20,804 nucleotides of DNA from Planctomycetota bacterium (GCA_029259935.1 JAJDEH010000055.1:1-20804), one strand, 5' to 3'. Numbered from the stretch's first letter, positions 1-7,877 are shown. A program made the numbers and translations. Notes: generated by a model not told the origin, from the letters alone.

Positions 1-705
1 GAGCAGCCCAACGCCGTATTGGTTTGGATCGGATTCGGTGTTGAGCCACTTTCCGTCGAACACGACCTCGGCTTTGACGCCGTCGGCGATGGGGCTTGCT
101 GGTTGGCCGATTCGCAGCGAGCCGCCCTCGAAGACGATCAATGTGCCGACGTTTAACCTCGTGTCGACCTTGATGCTGAATCGCAGCTCGGCGCCGGGAT
201 TGATGCCGATCGCCTGAATCGATGCGGTACTCGTCGTTGCGTATTCGACCACCGTTCCCGCGCCGATTTGAACGACGTCGCCATTGCCCGGCACGCGGTT
301 GGCCGACCAAATGCCAGGGTCCGACCATTTGCCGCTGGCCACGGTCGTATTCGTTGGGCTGAGAACGAAATTTGGAATTGTGTCGTGCTGGAGTTGGATG
401 AATGGGGCGGTCGGGTCGTCGGCGTGAATGGGGCCGTGCCCAGCTTCGGGCGAGTGGCCGACGCCTTGCACGACAACGCTGGCGGCGGCAACCCCGATCG
501 CCGTCAGTTGCGTCACGGCGGCGGGCGCTTCGTAAACGAATTCCCCCGCCGAAGGCAAGAGCGGCCCCATCGTCGTTGCGGGCGTCCACGATTTCCAGGC
601 GAGTTCGGCGGATGCCGAGAGCGTCTCGCGCGGTTCCAAGTGTTCAAAGCGCGTCCGCCGCGCGCGGGGCGCGTTCGACCGGCGACGACGTCCTGATTTC
701 ATCAT
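1..705 (-). CDS. Partial planctomycete surface protein: LEPR sorting motif plus G8-like domain
   Basis: The reading frame is open over all 235 codons from ATG 705 to the window edge, so the C-terminal part is missing. The N-terminus is Arg-rich (residues 4-19) and followed by FEHLEPRETLSA (20-31), the LEPR-type motif found at the start of very large planctomycete exported proteins and thought to mark them for export. Residues about 125-235 have the look of a G8 domain: WSDPGIWSANRVPGNGDVV, then short beta strands with regular Gly (VGTLIVFEGGSLRIG). G8 domains occur in extracellular, carbohydrate-associated proteins. A second ATG directly follows (702), and GAGG lies about 12 nt upstream of the first. 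Seen: both motifs. Inferred: cell-surface location. The function of the missing part cannot be judged. Confidence 0.8.
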   Translation of the reverse strand, partial: MMKSGRRRRSNAPRARRTRFEHLEPRETLSASAELAWKSWTPATTMGPLLPSAGEFVYEAPAAVTQLTAIGVAAASVVVQGVGHSPEAGHGPIHADDPTAPFIQLQHDTIPNFVLSPTNTTVASGKWSDPGIWSANRVPGNGDVVQIGAGTVVEYATTSTASIQAIGINPGAELRFSIKVDTRLNVGTLIVFEGGSLRIGQPASPIADGVKAEVVFDGKWLNTESDPNQYGVGLL

Positions 706-1144
706 GTATTCGACGATCCTCGCGACGGTTCTTCTCTTCGTGGCGCACGTGATTCGTGGCACACGTCGATCCGGCGAAGCGCTGGACTGCGTTGCGTTCG
801 TCCATTCTCCGCTCGTCGACGGCGTAATTCAGGCAAAGTGTAGCGGTTGTGGGGCGCAAGTCAATAAAAATGCCGAAGATCGACAATTTGTCCCTTGATC
901 GAGTGATGCCCTGGCGGGGGGCGGTCTTTTCTTCCTCGCTGGTGAATCGGGTCTCGCCTCGAGCAACGGGTGTTGGCGAGATGAGGGCACACGATTGCAG
1001 GCCCGGCTCGTTGGACCGACGGATTAGGGCCAGGAACCTATATGACCGGGACATTTCAGTCGACGTATCATGAGCAGTCGACGGCGAGCGTGAAACTGCG
1101 CCAGCGGAGTATAGGCAGTCTTGCGACGGAAGGCGGCTGCAAGC
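706..1144. other. Intergenic stretch without a recognisable gene
   Basis: Open frames here (for example a minus-strand frame over 644-1201) run through the start of the LEPR gene or into the DUF2235 fossil, have no convincing ribosome binding site, and give compositionally odd proteins. The stretch must contain the promoter of the minus-strand surface-protein gene, but I cannot point to clear -35/-10 boxes. Confidence 0.5.
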
Positions 1145-1745
1145 GTGAAAGTGCCAACGTTGGGACCGCAGTTTTTCAATGCCGTCGTCGGTCTCGGCCA
1201 ACGCAAGAGTGTATCTTCACGCTCGGATTCGACTGCGTGAACGGAAACGATGCCGGTTTTCAAATCCAACCGATAGACGAAACCATGTCCCACGCACCGG
1301 GTAACTAACTGGAATGCGCCTCTGCGAGTCTCCGGTCTCACCGCCAAAGGTTTCGCGGAAGGCGTCGCAGGCCTTCCAATACTTTTTCTGGTTCATCCGG
1401 CTTCGTCTTGCAGATGCCGTTGAACAGCCGCATCGCATAGGGCACGAGGTTGTCGTCGTCTTTGGCCAGCAAGCCGAGGAGGTGCGGCAGGCCAGCCAGT
1501 ACGCGAACCGAATACGCGCCCCGCCTTTAGCCGAAAAGAAAAACGCGGTCGCCCTCGTCCCAGACGTCCATCAAGTACGCATAAGCCTCCTCGACGTTCT
1601 TTGTCTTTGTCAGGCCAGCACCGAACGCCAGACTCCAACACCGGGATAACTTCTCTCCGATCCACGGCAGCCAGCCGAGTTCGGGCAACGTCCCGACGCC
1701 GGAATCGTAGTAAATCATTTGTGATAGCCCATGACTTTCGGACAG
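1145..1745 (-). pseudogene. Decayed DUF2235 (alpha/beta hydrolase, Tle1-like) gene
   Basis: Pieces of one DUF2235 protein are readable in order on the minus strand but in several frames. QMIYYDSGVGTLPELGW, then AFGAGLTKTKNVEEAYAYL and EGDRVFLFG, precede an in-frame TAA at 1527-1529. The same frame resumes with RRGAYSVRVLAGLPHLLGLL and DDDNLVPYAMRLFNGICK. A shifted frame gives KACDAFRETFGG, and a third gives AWDMVSSIGWI, a stop, then KPASFPFTQSNPSV. The family's nucleophile elbow is GFSRGA; here Phe is a stop and the catalytic Ser is Arg. DUF2235 proteins include type VI secretion phospholipase effectors (Tle1), but many members have no assigned role. The N-terminus is missing from about 1745 onward, where an IS3 scrap follows. 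At least two stops and two frameshifts make this a clear pseudogene. Confidence 0.8.
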
Positions 1746-1808
1746 CGGCGGGGGGGGCCGAATAGTGCTCGCCAATGGAGGTCCGAATGATGAGTTCATC
1801 AAAGCAAG

Positions 1809-1880
1809 ATGCCGCCGCCGCGGTGTAGCGAAGAGTTCAAGCGGGACGCGATGCGGCTGGTGACGAACGACGGCTTTTCC
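1809..1880 (+). pseudogene. Fragment of IS3-family OrfA (HTH_Tnp_1) N-terminus
   Basis: The plus strand reads CSEEFKRDAMRLVTNDGFS shortly after an ATG. This matches the start of IS3-type OrfA helix-turn-helix proteins, which typically read (Y)SxEFKxDAVRLVxxxGxS. The similarity stops after about 24 codons; the following residues (GRREKRFEPSHTEF) do not continue the family, so only a scrap is left. It sits between the broken DUF2235 gene and the IS630 element and may mark the event that removed the DUF2235 N-terminus. The call rests on one short motif. Confidence 0.6.
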
Positions 1881-1977
1881 GGGCGGCGAGAAAAGCGTTT
1901 TGAGCCGTCGCACACCGAATTCGACGGAGGGGGCGTCTCGCTAAGAGCAAGTCTTCAAACTCTCTTATGGGGCACTA

Positions 1978-1988
1978 GTGCTTTGTCA
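1978..1988 (+). repeat. Left terminal inverted repeat of the IS630 element
   Basis: GTGCTTTGTCA directly follows TA at 1976-1977. It is the inverse of 3191-3201 with one mismatch. Confidence 0.85.
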
Positions 1989-3122
1989 AACTTGGATTTT
2001 GGGGTACACGGACTTCAACTTGCATCGGGCGTCGTCGATTTTCATTTGCCAGTCGACGCCGCGTTGAGTGGCATTCACGTCCGTCGACCAGGCGGATGTT
2101 TCTGCTTGCAAGGTTTCGGCGTCGCCAAATCGTCGTCCGGCGACGCATTGGCGGGTCACTGAGCTGAGTTCGTTTTCCGCGATGTTCAGCCAACTGCCGT
2201 GTTTGGGAGTGTGGTGAAATTCGATGCGGCGGACAAGTTCGCGTGCCCGCTGCGGCTCGAATGCTTCGTAGAACGCGCCTTTGGTGTGCGTGTTGAGGTT
2301 GTCGCAAACGAGAATCACCTTCGCGCAGTTCGCGTAGCGTCCTTCGAGCAACCGACCCATTTCCAACGCCCAGTCGAGTTTCGTTTTTGTCTTGCGGACC
2401 GCCACTTCGCGCCACGTGAGCGAGCGGCTCGGTGAACATGAAGATGTTCGCCGTGCCGGCTCGCTCGTATTCGTAATCGACGCGCTTGGCATGTTTCGCC
2501 GTCGCGGGAATCGGCGTTCGCGTTTCCTTCAATAGTTGCACCGGCTGCTCGTCCATGCACACGACCGGACGGTGCGGATCGTACGGCTTTTCATCGGTTT
2601 CCAGCACGTCTTCCATGCCGGCGACAAACTCCGCGTCCGCCTCGGGCGGAATCACCCAATACTCGATCTTGCGGTTGGTCATGCCGTTTTTTTAAGCGTC
2701 CGCCGAACGGTCTCGCGGCTGATCGAGTCGACCAGTGCCAACTCCACGACTTTGCGAGCCAATAGCCGCAACGTCCAGTTGGCGTAGCCCGGCGGCGGCG
2801 GACCGAGGCGCATGGCGATCACGCGGGCTTCCTGATCTCCGTCGAGTAGTTTCGCTCGCGGCGGCTTGTCGGGTTTGGCGCCGTCGAGTGTTTCGCGAAA
2901 GCCGCGCTCGACCAACCGTTGGCGAATCTTCTCCACGGTCTGCACGCGGCAGCCGAACGCTTCGGAAATCCGCCGGTCCGTCCAATTCGGCCCGTCGGCG
3001 TCGGCCTTGAGCAGAACCTGTGCGCGCTTGACCTTCTGGCTCGTGCCCTTGAGCTTCCGCACCACGTACTCCAACTCGACTCGTTCCTCATCCGACAGTC
3101 GAACCACATATTTCTTCTGCAT
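1986..3122 (-). pseudogene. IS630-family transposase, frameshifted
   Basis: Translation likely starts at ATG 3122 (MQKKYVVRLSDEERVELEYV), preceded by GGAGGG about 8 nt upstream. The first frame holds the helix-turn-helix region (WTDRRISEAFGCRVQTVEKIR) and ends at 2679 with RRTLKKTA. The second frame (from 2682) carries the first DDE Asp in VVCMDEQPVQLL. The third frame carries the second Asp in VILVCDNLNTHTKGAFYEAF and the Glu in HGSWLNIAENELSSV, and ends at 1986. The first shift sits on a run of seven A and may be programmed. The second lies about 2411-2420: after FTEPLA the sequence has four bases (CACG) where one Gly codon is expected before WREVAV, so it is a mutation. All catalytic residues are otherwise present. 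Confidence 0.85.
2687..2693 (-). promoter_or_regulatory. A7 slippery run, candidate -1 frameshift site in the IS630 transposase
   Basis: On the minus strand CTT AAA AAA ACG GCA TGA ends the first frame. A -1 slip on the A run continues as KKNGMTNRKIEYWVIPP, which fits the usual IS630 sequence joining the helix-turn-helix and DDE parts. The downstream frame also has an ATG overlapping the stop (gcATGAcc), so reinitiation is an alternative. Confidence 0.55.
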
Positions 3123-3190
3123 GGCAACCCTCCTTGGCTGCCCATAAAATGACCAAACCGGCCCGCCCAACCAACCCCAATTCTCAACGG

Positions 3191-3201
3191 TGTCAAAGCA
3201 C
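3191..3201 (-). repeat. Right terminal inverted repeat of the IS630 element
   Basis: TGTCAAAGCAC is directly followed by TA at 3202-3203. It is the inverse complement of the left end with one mismatch. Confidence 0.85.
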
Positions 3202-3317
3202 TAGAGGGCCGGCTTGCTAGCGACGATATCGCTGGTTTCCTCGGGTAAATGTCGATTTTCGATCGTTCAATTTCGGGCCATCCGTGACACTCGCGATAGT
3301 TTGACGACTTGTTCTCA

Positions 3318-3494
3318 GCTCGACTTTTTCCATTCGTGGCTGTGCGGAAAACCCACGAATCACCGAGACTCCTCATTTCACGCGAGGGTTTTGGAACGGG
3401 CGAGGAAATCCAGGGTGTTTCAAAACCGTTTCAATTCCCAATTTACCGAGGTTTCCCAAGTTCGCGCCGCCGTTGAATTGGAAAAAGTCGAGCT
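3318..3494. repeat. Inverted repeat pair (AGCTCGACTTTTTCC arms)
   Basis: AGCTCGACTTTTTCCATTC at 3318-3336 is repeated in inverse orientation at 3475-3494 (GAATTGGAAAAAGTCGAGCT), differing by one inserted base. Between the arms is a smaller hairpin, ATTCGTGG and CCACGAAT (about 3332-3361). The right arm coincides with the point where the integrase fragment stops resembling its second copy at 15497. Confidence 0.65.
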
Positions 3495-3665
3495 CAGGCC
3501 CGTCAACCTCCCCAACGCCTCCACCAAATCGCCCATGCCCAGGTGAGTATACCGATCCATCGTCAGCGTGATGGTCGAGTGCCGGGCCAGCGCCTGGGCG
3601 ACCTTCGGCAGCACTTTCGCCGTGGCTAGGCATGCTATGGATTCGCGGCGCAGGACCACCTCCAT
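3420..3665 (-). pseudogene. C-terminal fragment of a tyrosine recombinase (copy A)
   Basis: The minus strand reads PKVAQALARHSTITLTMDRYTHL and then VEALGRLTGL (a run with one break given here). This is the typical C-terminal box of planctomycete phage-type integrases: the LxRH motif, with the presumed catalytic Tyr in MDRYTH. The N-terminal part, with the first catalytic Arg, is absent. After RLTGL the frame runs about 24 more codons (SSTFSNSTAARTW...) that are not conserved in the second copy at 15484-15636, so the original end has been replaced at the inverted-repeat arm. It cannot act alone. A tRNA-like scrap lies about 130 bp away on its 5' side, as expected for a relic of an integrated element. 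Confidence 0.75.
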
Positions 3666-3790
3666 GTAGCCAAGTGGGCGGACAATGGCGGATGTTGGAC
3701 GACAGTCGCGGATTTTGGTCCTCGCCCGAACTACGCAACTGTGTACGAGATACGACGATCCTGGACATGGTGGAACGTCGCCTGACCAGA

Positions 3791-3843
3791 CTCGAAATTA
3801 GATGCCTGCAATCTGGTCGCGGGTTCGACGCCCGTGCCCTCCG
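3791..3843 (+). pseudogene. 3' half of a tRNA-like sequence (possible tRNA-Ser, attachment-site relic)
   Basis: The stretch begins with CTCGAAA, which would be a Ser(CGA) anticodon loop. It ends with a well-formed T arm (GCGGG TTCGACG CCCGT, 3819-3835; five pairs including one G-T), then GCCCTCC and G as the acceptor 3' strand and discriminator base. No matching 5' half (GGAGGGC) was found upstream, so this is not a working tRNA. A six-pair stem ACCAGA/TCTGGT (3785-3790, 3812-3817) overlaps the region where an anticodon stem and variable arm should be. It could be chance resemblance, but its position beside integrase debris supports an old att site. Confidence 0.4.
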
Positions 3844-3871
3844 TTTCGTCTTCCACCGTCGTCAGAGGTCG

Positions 3872-5881
3872 CTACGGCGCATCGCGCCGCTTAACCTGTT
3901 GCGGCACGGGCCCGACTGATTGCAGCGAACGCTGAATCTTCACTTTGCGCAGTCCCGTGCTGGCGGCAAGCGCCTTACCGTACCAATACTCCGCCGACGC
4001 CGCGCACGCCACCCGATCGCCCTCCGACGCCGCCTTGCTTGCCGCTTGCCAAAGGTTGCCCAGCGCCTCCCAATCTTCGACGCCGTCCGGCTTGGCCATT
4101 TCCTTCGCCGCCGACTTGCGCAGGTTCTCGTCGCTGCACCGCGCCAAATAAGGCACACCCTTAACCCACTGGCCACGAATAAAACACAGGAACCGACCCG
4201 CGACCAGGTTCGCCTCTGTGTTAGCCGAATCCTTGGCAAGCAGCTTTAGAGCGTTCTGGTATGCGCCAAGTGCCGCTTTGGCTGCATCAATTCTCTCGTT
4301 GACGACTTTAGCGGCCTCTTGCAACGCCATGTTACGCGAGCCAATCGCCGCCGTCGTCGCAATCTCCATGATCCGCGCGGCTTCGACGTAACGATCCGCG
4401 ACAATCGCCTCGTCCGCCAGTTGCAACGCAGATTTGGCCAGCGTCGTCCGCTCCGTCGTCGAACGGCACGTCTTTCCCAACGCCCGCACGACATCAACCA
4501 GTCTTGCGTGTGGATCGCCCTCAAACCACGCACCGAATTCGTCGGCAATCGTGATCGCCAGATTCACCCCTTTGGCGTCGATGGCAAGCCTCTGCGCGAT
4601 CTGGAGCGCCGCGTATCGCTCCACGGCCGCATCTTCCTGCTGCCATGCCTGGTCGAGAAGCTTCTTCGCCAGCCCGCGCCGCCCGTTGTCGTCAGTCGCC
4701 TTCGCAAAATCAGCGGCGAAGACATCCTTGATCAGCGACGTAGACTTGGCGATTTCGGCCGCCTTGGGAACAGCTAGCGACGCCTTTCGCACGGGCCGAA
4801 CTCGAGGACTGTCCGACAACACGTCTGCCAGCGCTGGATGAACGCCAGCCCCGCGTCGCCAAAGCCGCACCGTCCCATCGGCGCTGGCCGACACGACCGT
4901 GCCTTCCGTCGGTGCAAGAACTCGTGTTATCGCGCCGGAGTGGCCGGAAACCTCCCACAACAAGTGCCCAGCCGACACGTTCCACACACGGATCTTGTTG
5001 TCGTTGCCGCCGCTGACGATGTACTTGCTGTCGGGCGTGAAGGCGACACACAATGCACCGCCCTTGTGCCCCATCAACCGATACCGCAGTTTCGCCTTCT
5101 CCAAGTAAATGCGCGCTGTTCCGTCATCGTGAGCCGTACCGACGCACGACGCGTCCGGCGCGTAGATCGAAGCTTGGATCACGCTGCGAAAGTCGGGATA
5201 GAAAGACTGATTTGATCCTCGGAGCATGCCTCGCGTATCGATGCTCAGCCGCCAGCGATGCACGAATCCGTTTATCCCACCCGTCGTCAACGTCTTGCTG
5301 TCGGGCGAAAAGCCGAGAGACGTACGGCGGTATGTCGGGTGAGCTTCTTCGAGCACGCGGGTCGCCTTGTGGTCTCGCGACATTACCCGTGTCCGCCCGT
5401 CGCTCTCCACGGCGGCCACAAGTCTTCCGTCGGGTGACACTGCCACGTCCACCACGCCCGACGCCGCATCAATCCACGTGCCGAGAATGCGGTTTGTGCT
5501 CCAGTTCCACACGAACACGCAGTTGCCGTATTTGGGACTCTTGTCGCCCGCCACGACGAGCTCGCCGGTTGGCATGAACTCGATATCCTTTACGTCGGCA
5601 TCGACGGCCAGCTTGCGGGCGGACTTCCACGTCTTGCCGTCGATGATATGAATCGCTCGATCGGCTCCAACCGACGCCAGGTGCCGTCCATCCGGCGAGA
5701 GCGCAAGCGCGTTCACGGCGCCCGTGTGGTCGATAAATCGCTCCACTTCGTCGTAGGATCCGTTGCCGCGCGGCTTCTGCACCTCGAGCGGAATGGCGTT
5801 CGCCGAAACCGGCACGACGACGGCGGCCATCGCGGCGAGAAAAGCTTGTGCGGTATGTCCGTTCCAGCGATTTGCTTTCAT
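3872..5881 (-). CDS. Secreted WD40-repeat protein with planctomycete-type helical C-terminal half
   Basis: The chosen start is ATG 5881, with AGGAGAG about 5 nt upstream; an in-frame ATG at 5905 lies before that site and is unlikely. The 669-residue protein opens with a signal peptide (about 1-29, ending near VPVSANA). Residues about 45-345 form a beta-propeller with WD-type blades, for example GAVNALALSPDGRHLASVG, ALCVAFTPDSKYIVSGG ending IRVWN, and VVSASADGTVRLW. Residues about 365-669 are helical: KKLLDQAWQQEDAAVERYAAL, then a second repeat, ending with a stretch around SAEYWYGKAL. This half resembles a domain often attached to WD40, kinase or hydrolase domains in planctomycetes. No enzyme motif is seen; it probably acts as an exported binding or scaffold protein. 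It stands alone, with debris on both sides. Confidence 0.88.
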   Translation of the reverse strand: MKANRWNGHTAQAFLAAMAAVVVPVSANAIPLEVQKPRGNGSYDEVERFIDHTGAVNALALSPDGRHLASVGADRAIHIIDGKTWKSARKLAVDADVKDIEFMPTGELVVAGDKSPKYGNCVFVWNWSTNRILGTWIDAASGVVDVAVSPDGRLVAAVESDGRTRVMSRDHKATRVLEEAHPTYRRTSLGFSPDSKTLTTGGINGFVHRWRLSIDTRGMLRGSNQSFYPDFRSVIQASIYAPDASCVGTAHDDGTARIYLEKAKLRYRLMGHKGGALCVAFTPDSKYIVSGGNDNKIRVWNVSAGHLLWEVSGHSGAITRVLAPTEGTVVSASADGTVRLWRRGAGVHPALADVLSDSPRVRPVRKASLAVPKAAEIAKSTSLIKDVFAADFAKATDDNGRRGLAKKLLDQAWQQEDAAVERYAALQIAQRLAIDAKGVNLAITIADEFGAWFEGDPHARLVDVVRALGKTCRSTTERTTLAKSALQLADEAIVADRYVEAARIMEIATTAAIGSRNMALQEAAKVVNERIDAAKAALGAYQNALKLLAKDSANTEANLVAGRFLCFIRGQWVKGVPYLARCSDENLRKSAAKEMAKPDGVEDWEALGNLWQAASKAASEGDRVACAASAEYWYGKALAASTGLRKVKIQRSLQSVGPVPQQVKRRDAP

Positions 5882-6026
5882 CACTCTCCTCGCATCACGC
5901 AGCAAATTTATCCTCTTGCCAGTCTACTGGACAAAATGCCGCCGTGCCAACTTTGCGCGGTCGCACGAAGCGGATTTCGTCAACCATTACTCATCCTCAG
6001 TGATGTGACGGTCGCAGAGAATTGGT

Positions 6027-6091
6027 GGTCCCTTTACAAGCATTTCTTGGTGAGGGCTTGTGTCGATCGAACCCCAAGAAACGGAGGGACC
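6027..6091. repeat. Inverted repeat upstream of the WD40 gene
   Basis: GGTCCCT (6027-6033) and TTTCTTGG (6043-6050) pair with CCAAGAAA (6074-6081) and AGGGACC (6085-6091). This gives an interrupted 15-bp stem, with a smaller ACAAGC/GCTTGT pair inside. It lies at the decayed end of the IS21 fossil and may be a transposon-end or regulatory relic. Confidence 0.5.
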
Positions 6092-6146
6092 GCGATGGAT
6101 CACACGGAGGCGACTGGTTGGGTATGGAGTGTTGTCGCGGGTTTGC

Positions 6147-6420
6147 TTTCGAGCCAGACGAGTACGTTGGTCGATCTGGACGGAGCGGCGCTGGCGGTTC
6201 ACGGCCGACGTACGAGTCCACGTCAGCGACGCGATGGCGGGCATCGTCGCCGAGTTGCTCGAAGATGCGGTGGGCCGCTGCTTCTTGGGCGCGTGCTGGT
6301 CGTTGGTGAGAATCTGGTGAATGATCGGCAGCAAGACCGCCGGCTTGGACTTCTTACGTGACTGCCGCTGACGATAGCCCGGTGGCTCATCGTGCGCGAG
6401 GATCGTAGCGAGCGAGCGTT
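6147..6420 (-). pseudogene. Fossil of an IS21-family IstA transposase
   Basis: The minus strand reads LAHDEPPGYRQRQSRKKSK, then LLPIIHQILTNDQHAPKKQR, and after a one-base shift HRIFEQLGDDARHRV and DSYVGREPP. This follows the N-terminal part of IstA proteins, which usually read ...DEPPxY...P.KLDPFLPIIxQIL..D..AP+KQRHTAxRIFExLRxEHGY... The catalytic domain and the IstB partner are absent, and no full frame survives. It lies between the WD40 gene and the end of the glycan locus. Confidence 0.7.
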
Positions 6421-6852
6421 TGCCAACAAAGGCCGCTCTTCTGACAAGCGGCCCGCTTGCTCAATTGGTTCGTCAGCACTTGCCGCCGAACTTCCATCCA
6501 GAACTCCATGTCGGATCGCACTTCCGGGCCTCCCTGCGAAACTGGGCAAGATCGGGACTGACGCCCCTAACTTGCCTGTTCCCAAATCTGCACGCATGTG
6601 CGCCGCCAAATCCAATCGCCGCAACCCCCGCCCCGCGCCGCCATTTTCATCCGCCGTCAACATGCGTCTCGGTCAGACGAAATCTGAAACCAATGCGTCG
6701 CGTATCGGCCGCGTAGGCCGCAGCCGACTGCCCGGCCGGCCTTAAACGAAAATCATTTTGCACATTTCGACGACATCGATCACTGCGTCCACCGATGTCC
6801 AGATCGTTTGGAACCGGTCATCCCCGGCCCGTTGGAAAGGGCCATGTGCAAT
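6421..6852. other. Intergenic stretch downstream of the glycan locus
   Basis: No gene is supported. Overlapping open frames on both strands (6223-6663 minus; 6392-6745 plus) have no family resemblance and no good ribosome binding site. A short GGCCC/GGGCC hairpin near 6828-6845 lies just past the legB-like stop and may help end transcription, but it lacks a clear U-tract. Confidence 0.4.
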
Positions 6853-7863
6853 TCACACAGAATACATGTCGGCTTTGTAGTGCGCAAGGTTGCCTGGATC
6901 TTGAAACCAACGACACGTAACGGCGAGACCCTCTTGCAGCCCATTTCGGTCGCCAAACCTTGGTTCCCAGCCCGTCAGATTGCGGGCCTTTGAGTTGTTT
7001 GCCCAGAGCCGTTCTACCTCGCTTTTATCAGGGCGCATGCGTGACGCATCTGACTCGATCTCAATTGCGGCATTCAATTCGCTTGCCAACATCTTGACGG
7101 TGTCGCTGATCGAAATCTCGAAATTGCTTCCCAAATTGACGACCTCACCGATCGATTTGTCCGACTTAGCAATTGCCACGAATCCGCTTACCGTGTCGTC
7201 GACAAAACTAAAGTCTCGCGTTGGAGTTAGCGATCCCAACCGAATCGTTCGCTGACCACTAGCGATTTGCATGATGATCGTCGGAATAACGGCCCTCGCC
7301 GATTGCCTTGGTCCATACGTGTTGAAAGGGCGCACGATCGCCACGGGAGTAGAGAACGAGCAAAAATACGACATCGCGATTTGGTCAGCCCCGATCTTTG
7401 ACGCAGCATATGGGGACTGGGCCTGGAGGGGGTGATCCTCGCCAATTGGGACGGATAAAGCCGTTCCGTAAACCTCGCTTGTCGACGTGTGGACAACCTT
7501 TTCGACAGCACATTCCCGAGCGGCATGCACAATGTTCAGCGTGCCACGAATGTTTGTTTCGACGTAACTTTCCGGATTTCGGTATGAATACGGAATACCG
7601 ATCAATGCAGCCAAGTGGAAAACAACGGAGCAGTCCTGCACCGCGTTTCTTACGCTGTTGGCATCTCGCACGTCACCCATCACGATTTCCATCGAGTCGC
7701 GAAGATCTCGTGCCGTTGAATCCAACCATCCCCAAGAATTGAACGAGTTGTACCACACCATTGCCCGCACGGAACAACCCTGTCGAACGAGTTCCTCAGC
7801 AAGATGCGATCCGATAAAGCCATCGGCTCCCGTCACCAGTACTTTTTTTCCTTTGAGTTCCAC
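6853..7863 (-). CDS. legB: LegB-type NAD-dependent nucleotide-sugar 4,6-dehydratase
   Basis: This is an extended short-chain dehydrogenase of about 336 residues. The chosen start is GTG 7863, 14 nt after the sulfotransferase stop with AAAAGGGG upstream; the open frame extends 31 codons further but would overlap that gene. Visible motifs are TGADGFIGS (11-19) for NAD binding, the characteristic YNSFNSWGWLD (38-48), STSEVYG (127-133) and the catalytic Y152/K156 in SPYAASKIGADQ. The whole length follows LegB of legionaminic acid pathways closely (FNTYGPRQSARAVIPTII; SEVERLWANNSKA). LegB removes water from an NDP-GlcNAc to give the 4-keto-6-deoxy sugar, which the LegC-like aminotransferase encoded upstream would use. 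It is the last gene of the cluster. The nucleotide carried by its substrate (UDP or GDP) cannot be told from sequence. Confidence 0.93.
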   Translation of the reverse strand: MELKGKKVLVTGADGFIGSHLAEELVRQGCSVRAMVWYNSFNSWGWLDSTARDLRDSMEIVMGDVRDANSVRNAVQDCSVVFHLAALIGIPYSYRNPESYVETNIRGTLNIVHAARECAVEKVVHTSTSEVYGTALSVPIGEDHPLQAQSPYAASKIGADQIAMSYFCSFSTPVAIVRPFNTYGPRQSARAVIPTIIMQIASGQRTIRLGSLTPTRDFSFVDDTVSGFVAIAKSDKSIGEVVNLGSNFEISISDTVKMLASELNAAIEIESDASRMRPDKSEVERLWANNSKARNLTGWEPRFGDRNGLQEGLAVTCRWFQDPGNLAHYKADMYSV

Positions 7864-7877
7864 GCCGATGCCCCTTT

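Larger units (their letters stand above)
1978..3201 (-). mobile_element. IS630-family insertion sequence with intact ends
   Basis: A 1224-bp element is bounded by inverted ends, GTGCTTTGTCA on the left and TGTCAAAGCAC on the right, with one mismatch over 11 bp. Both ends are flanked by TA (1976-1977 and 3202-3203), the target duplicated by IS630/Tc1-mariner elements. It carries a single transposase gene on the minus strand, split over three frames. Ends and target duplication look intact, so the element could in principle be mobilised by a related transposase, but its own gene seems dead. Confidence 0.88.

Noticed and set aside
268..752. Plus-strand open frames over the LEPR gene
   Set aside because: They lie antisense to a well-supported coding frame and have Arg/Gly-rich shadow composition.
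644..1201. A 185-residue minus-strand frame
   Set aside because: It overlaps both the LEPR start and the DUF2235 fossil in other frames and shows no family pattern or ribosome binding site.
1809..2162. A 117-residue plus-strand frame
   Set aside because: Only its first 24 codons resemble a transposase; the rest crosses the IS630 end and is antisense to its transposase.
3785..3817. The ACCAGA/TCTGGT stem as part of a complete tmRNA or tRNA
   Set aside because: No matching acceptor 5' strand, D arm or tag-coding segment was found; only a 3' half is supportable.
5648..6361. A 237-residue plus-strand frame
   Set aside because: It is antisense to the WD40 N-terminus and the IstA fossil, with low-complexity Arg-rich output.
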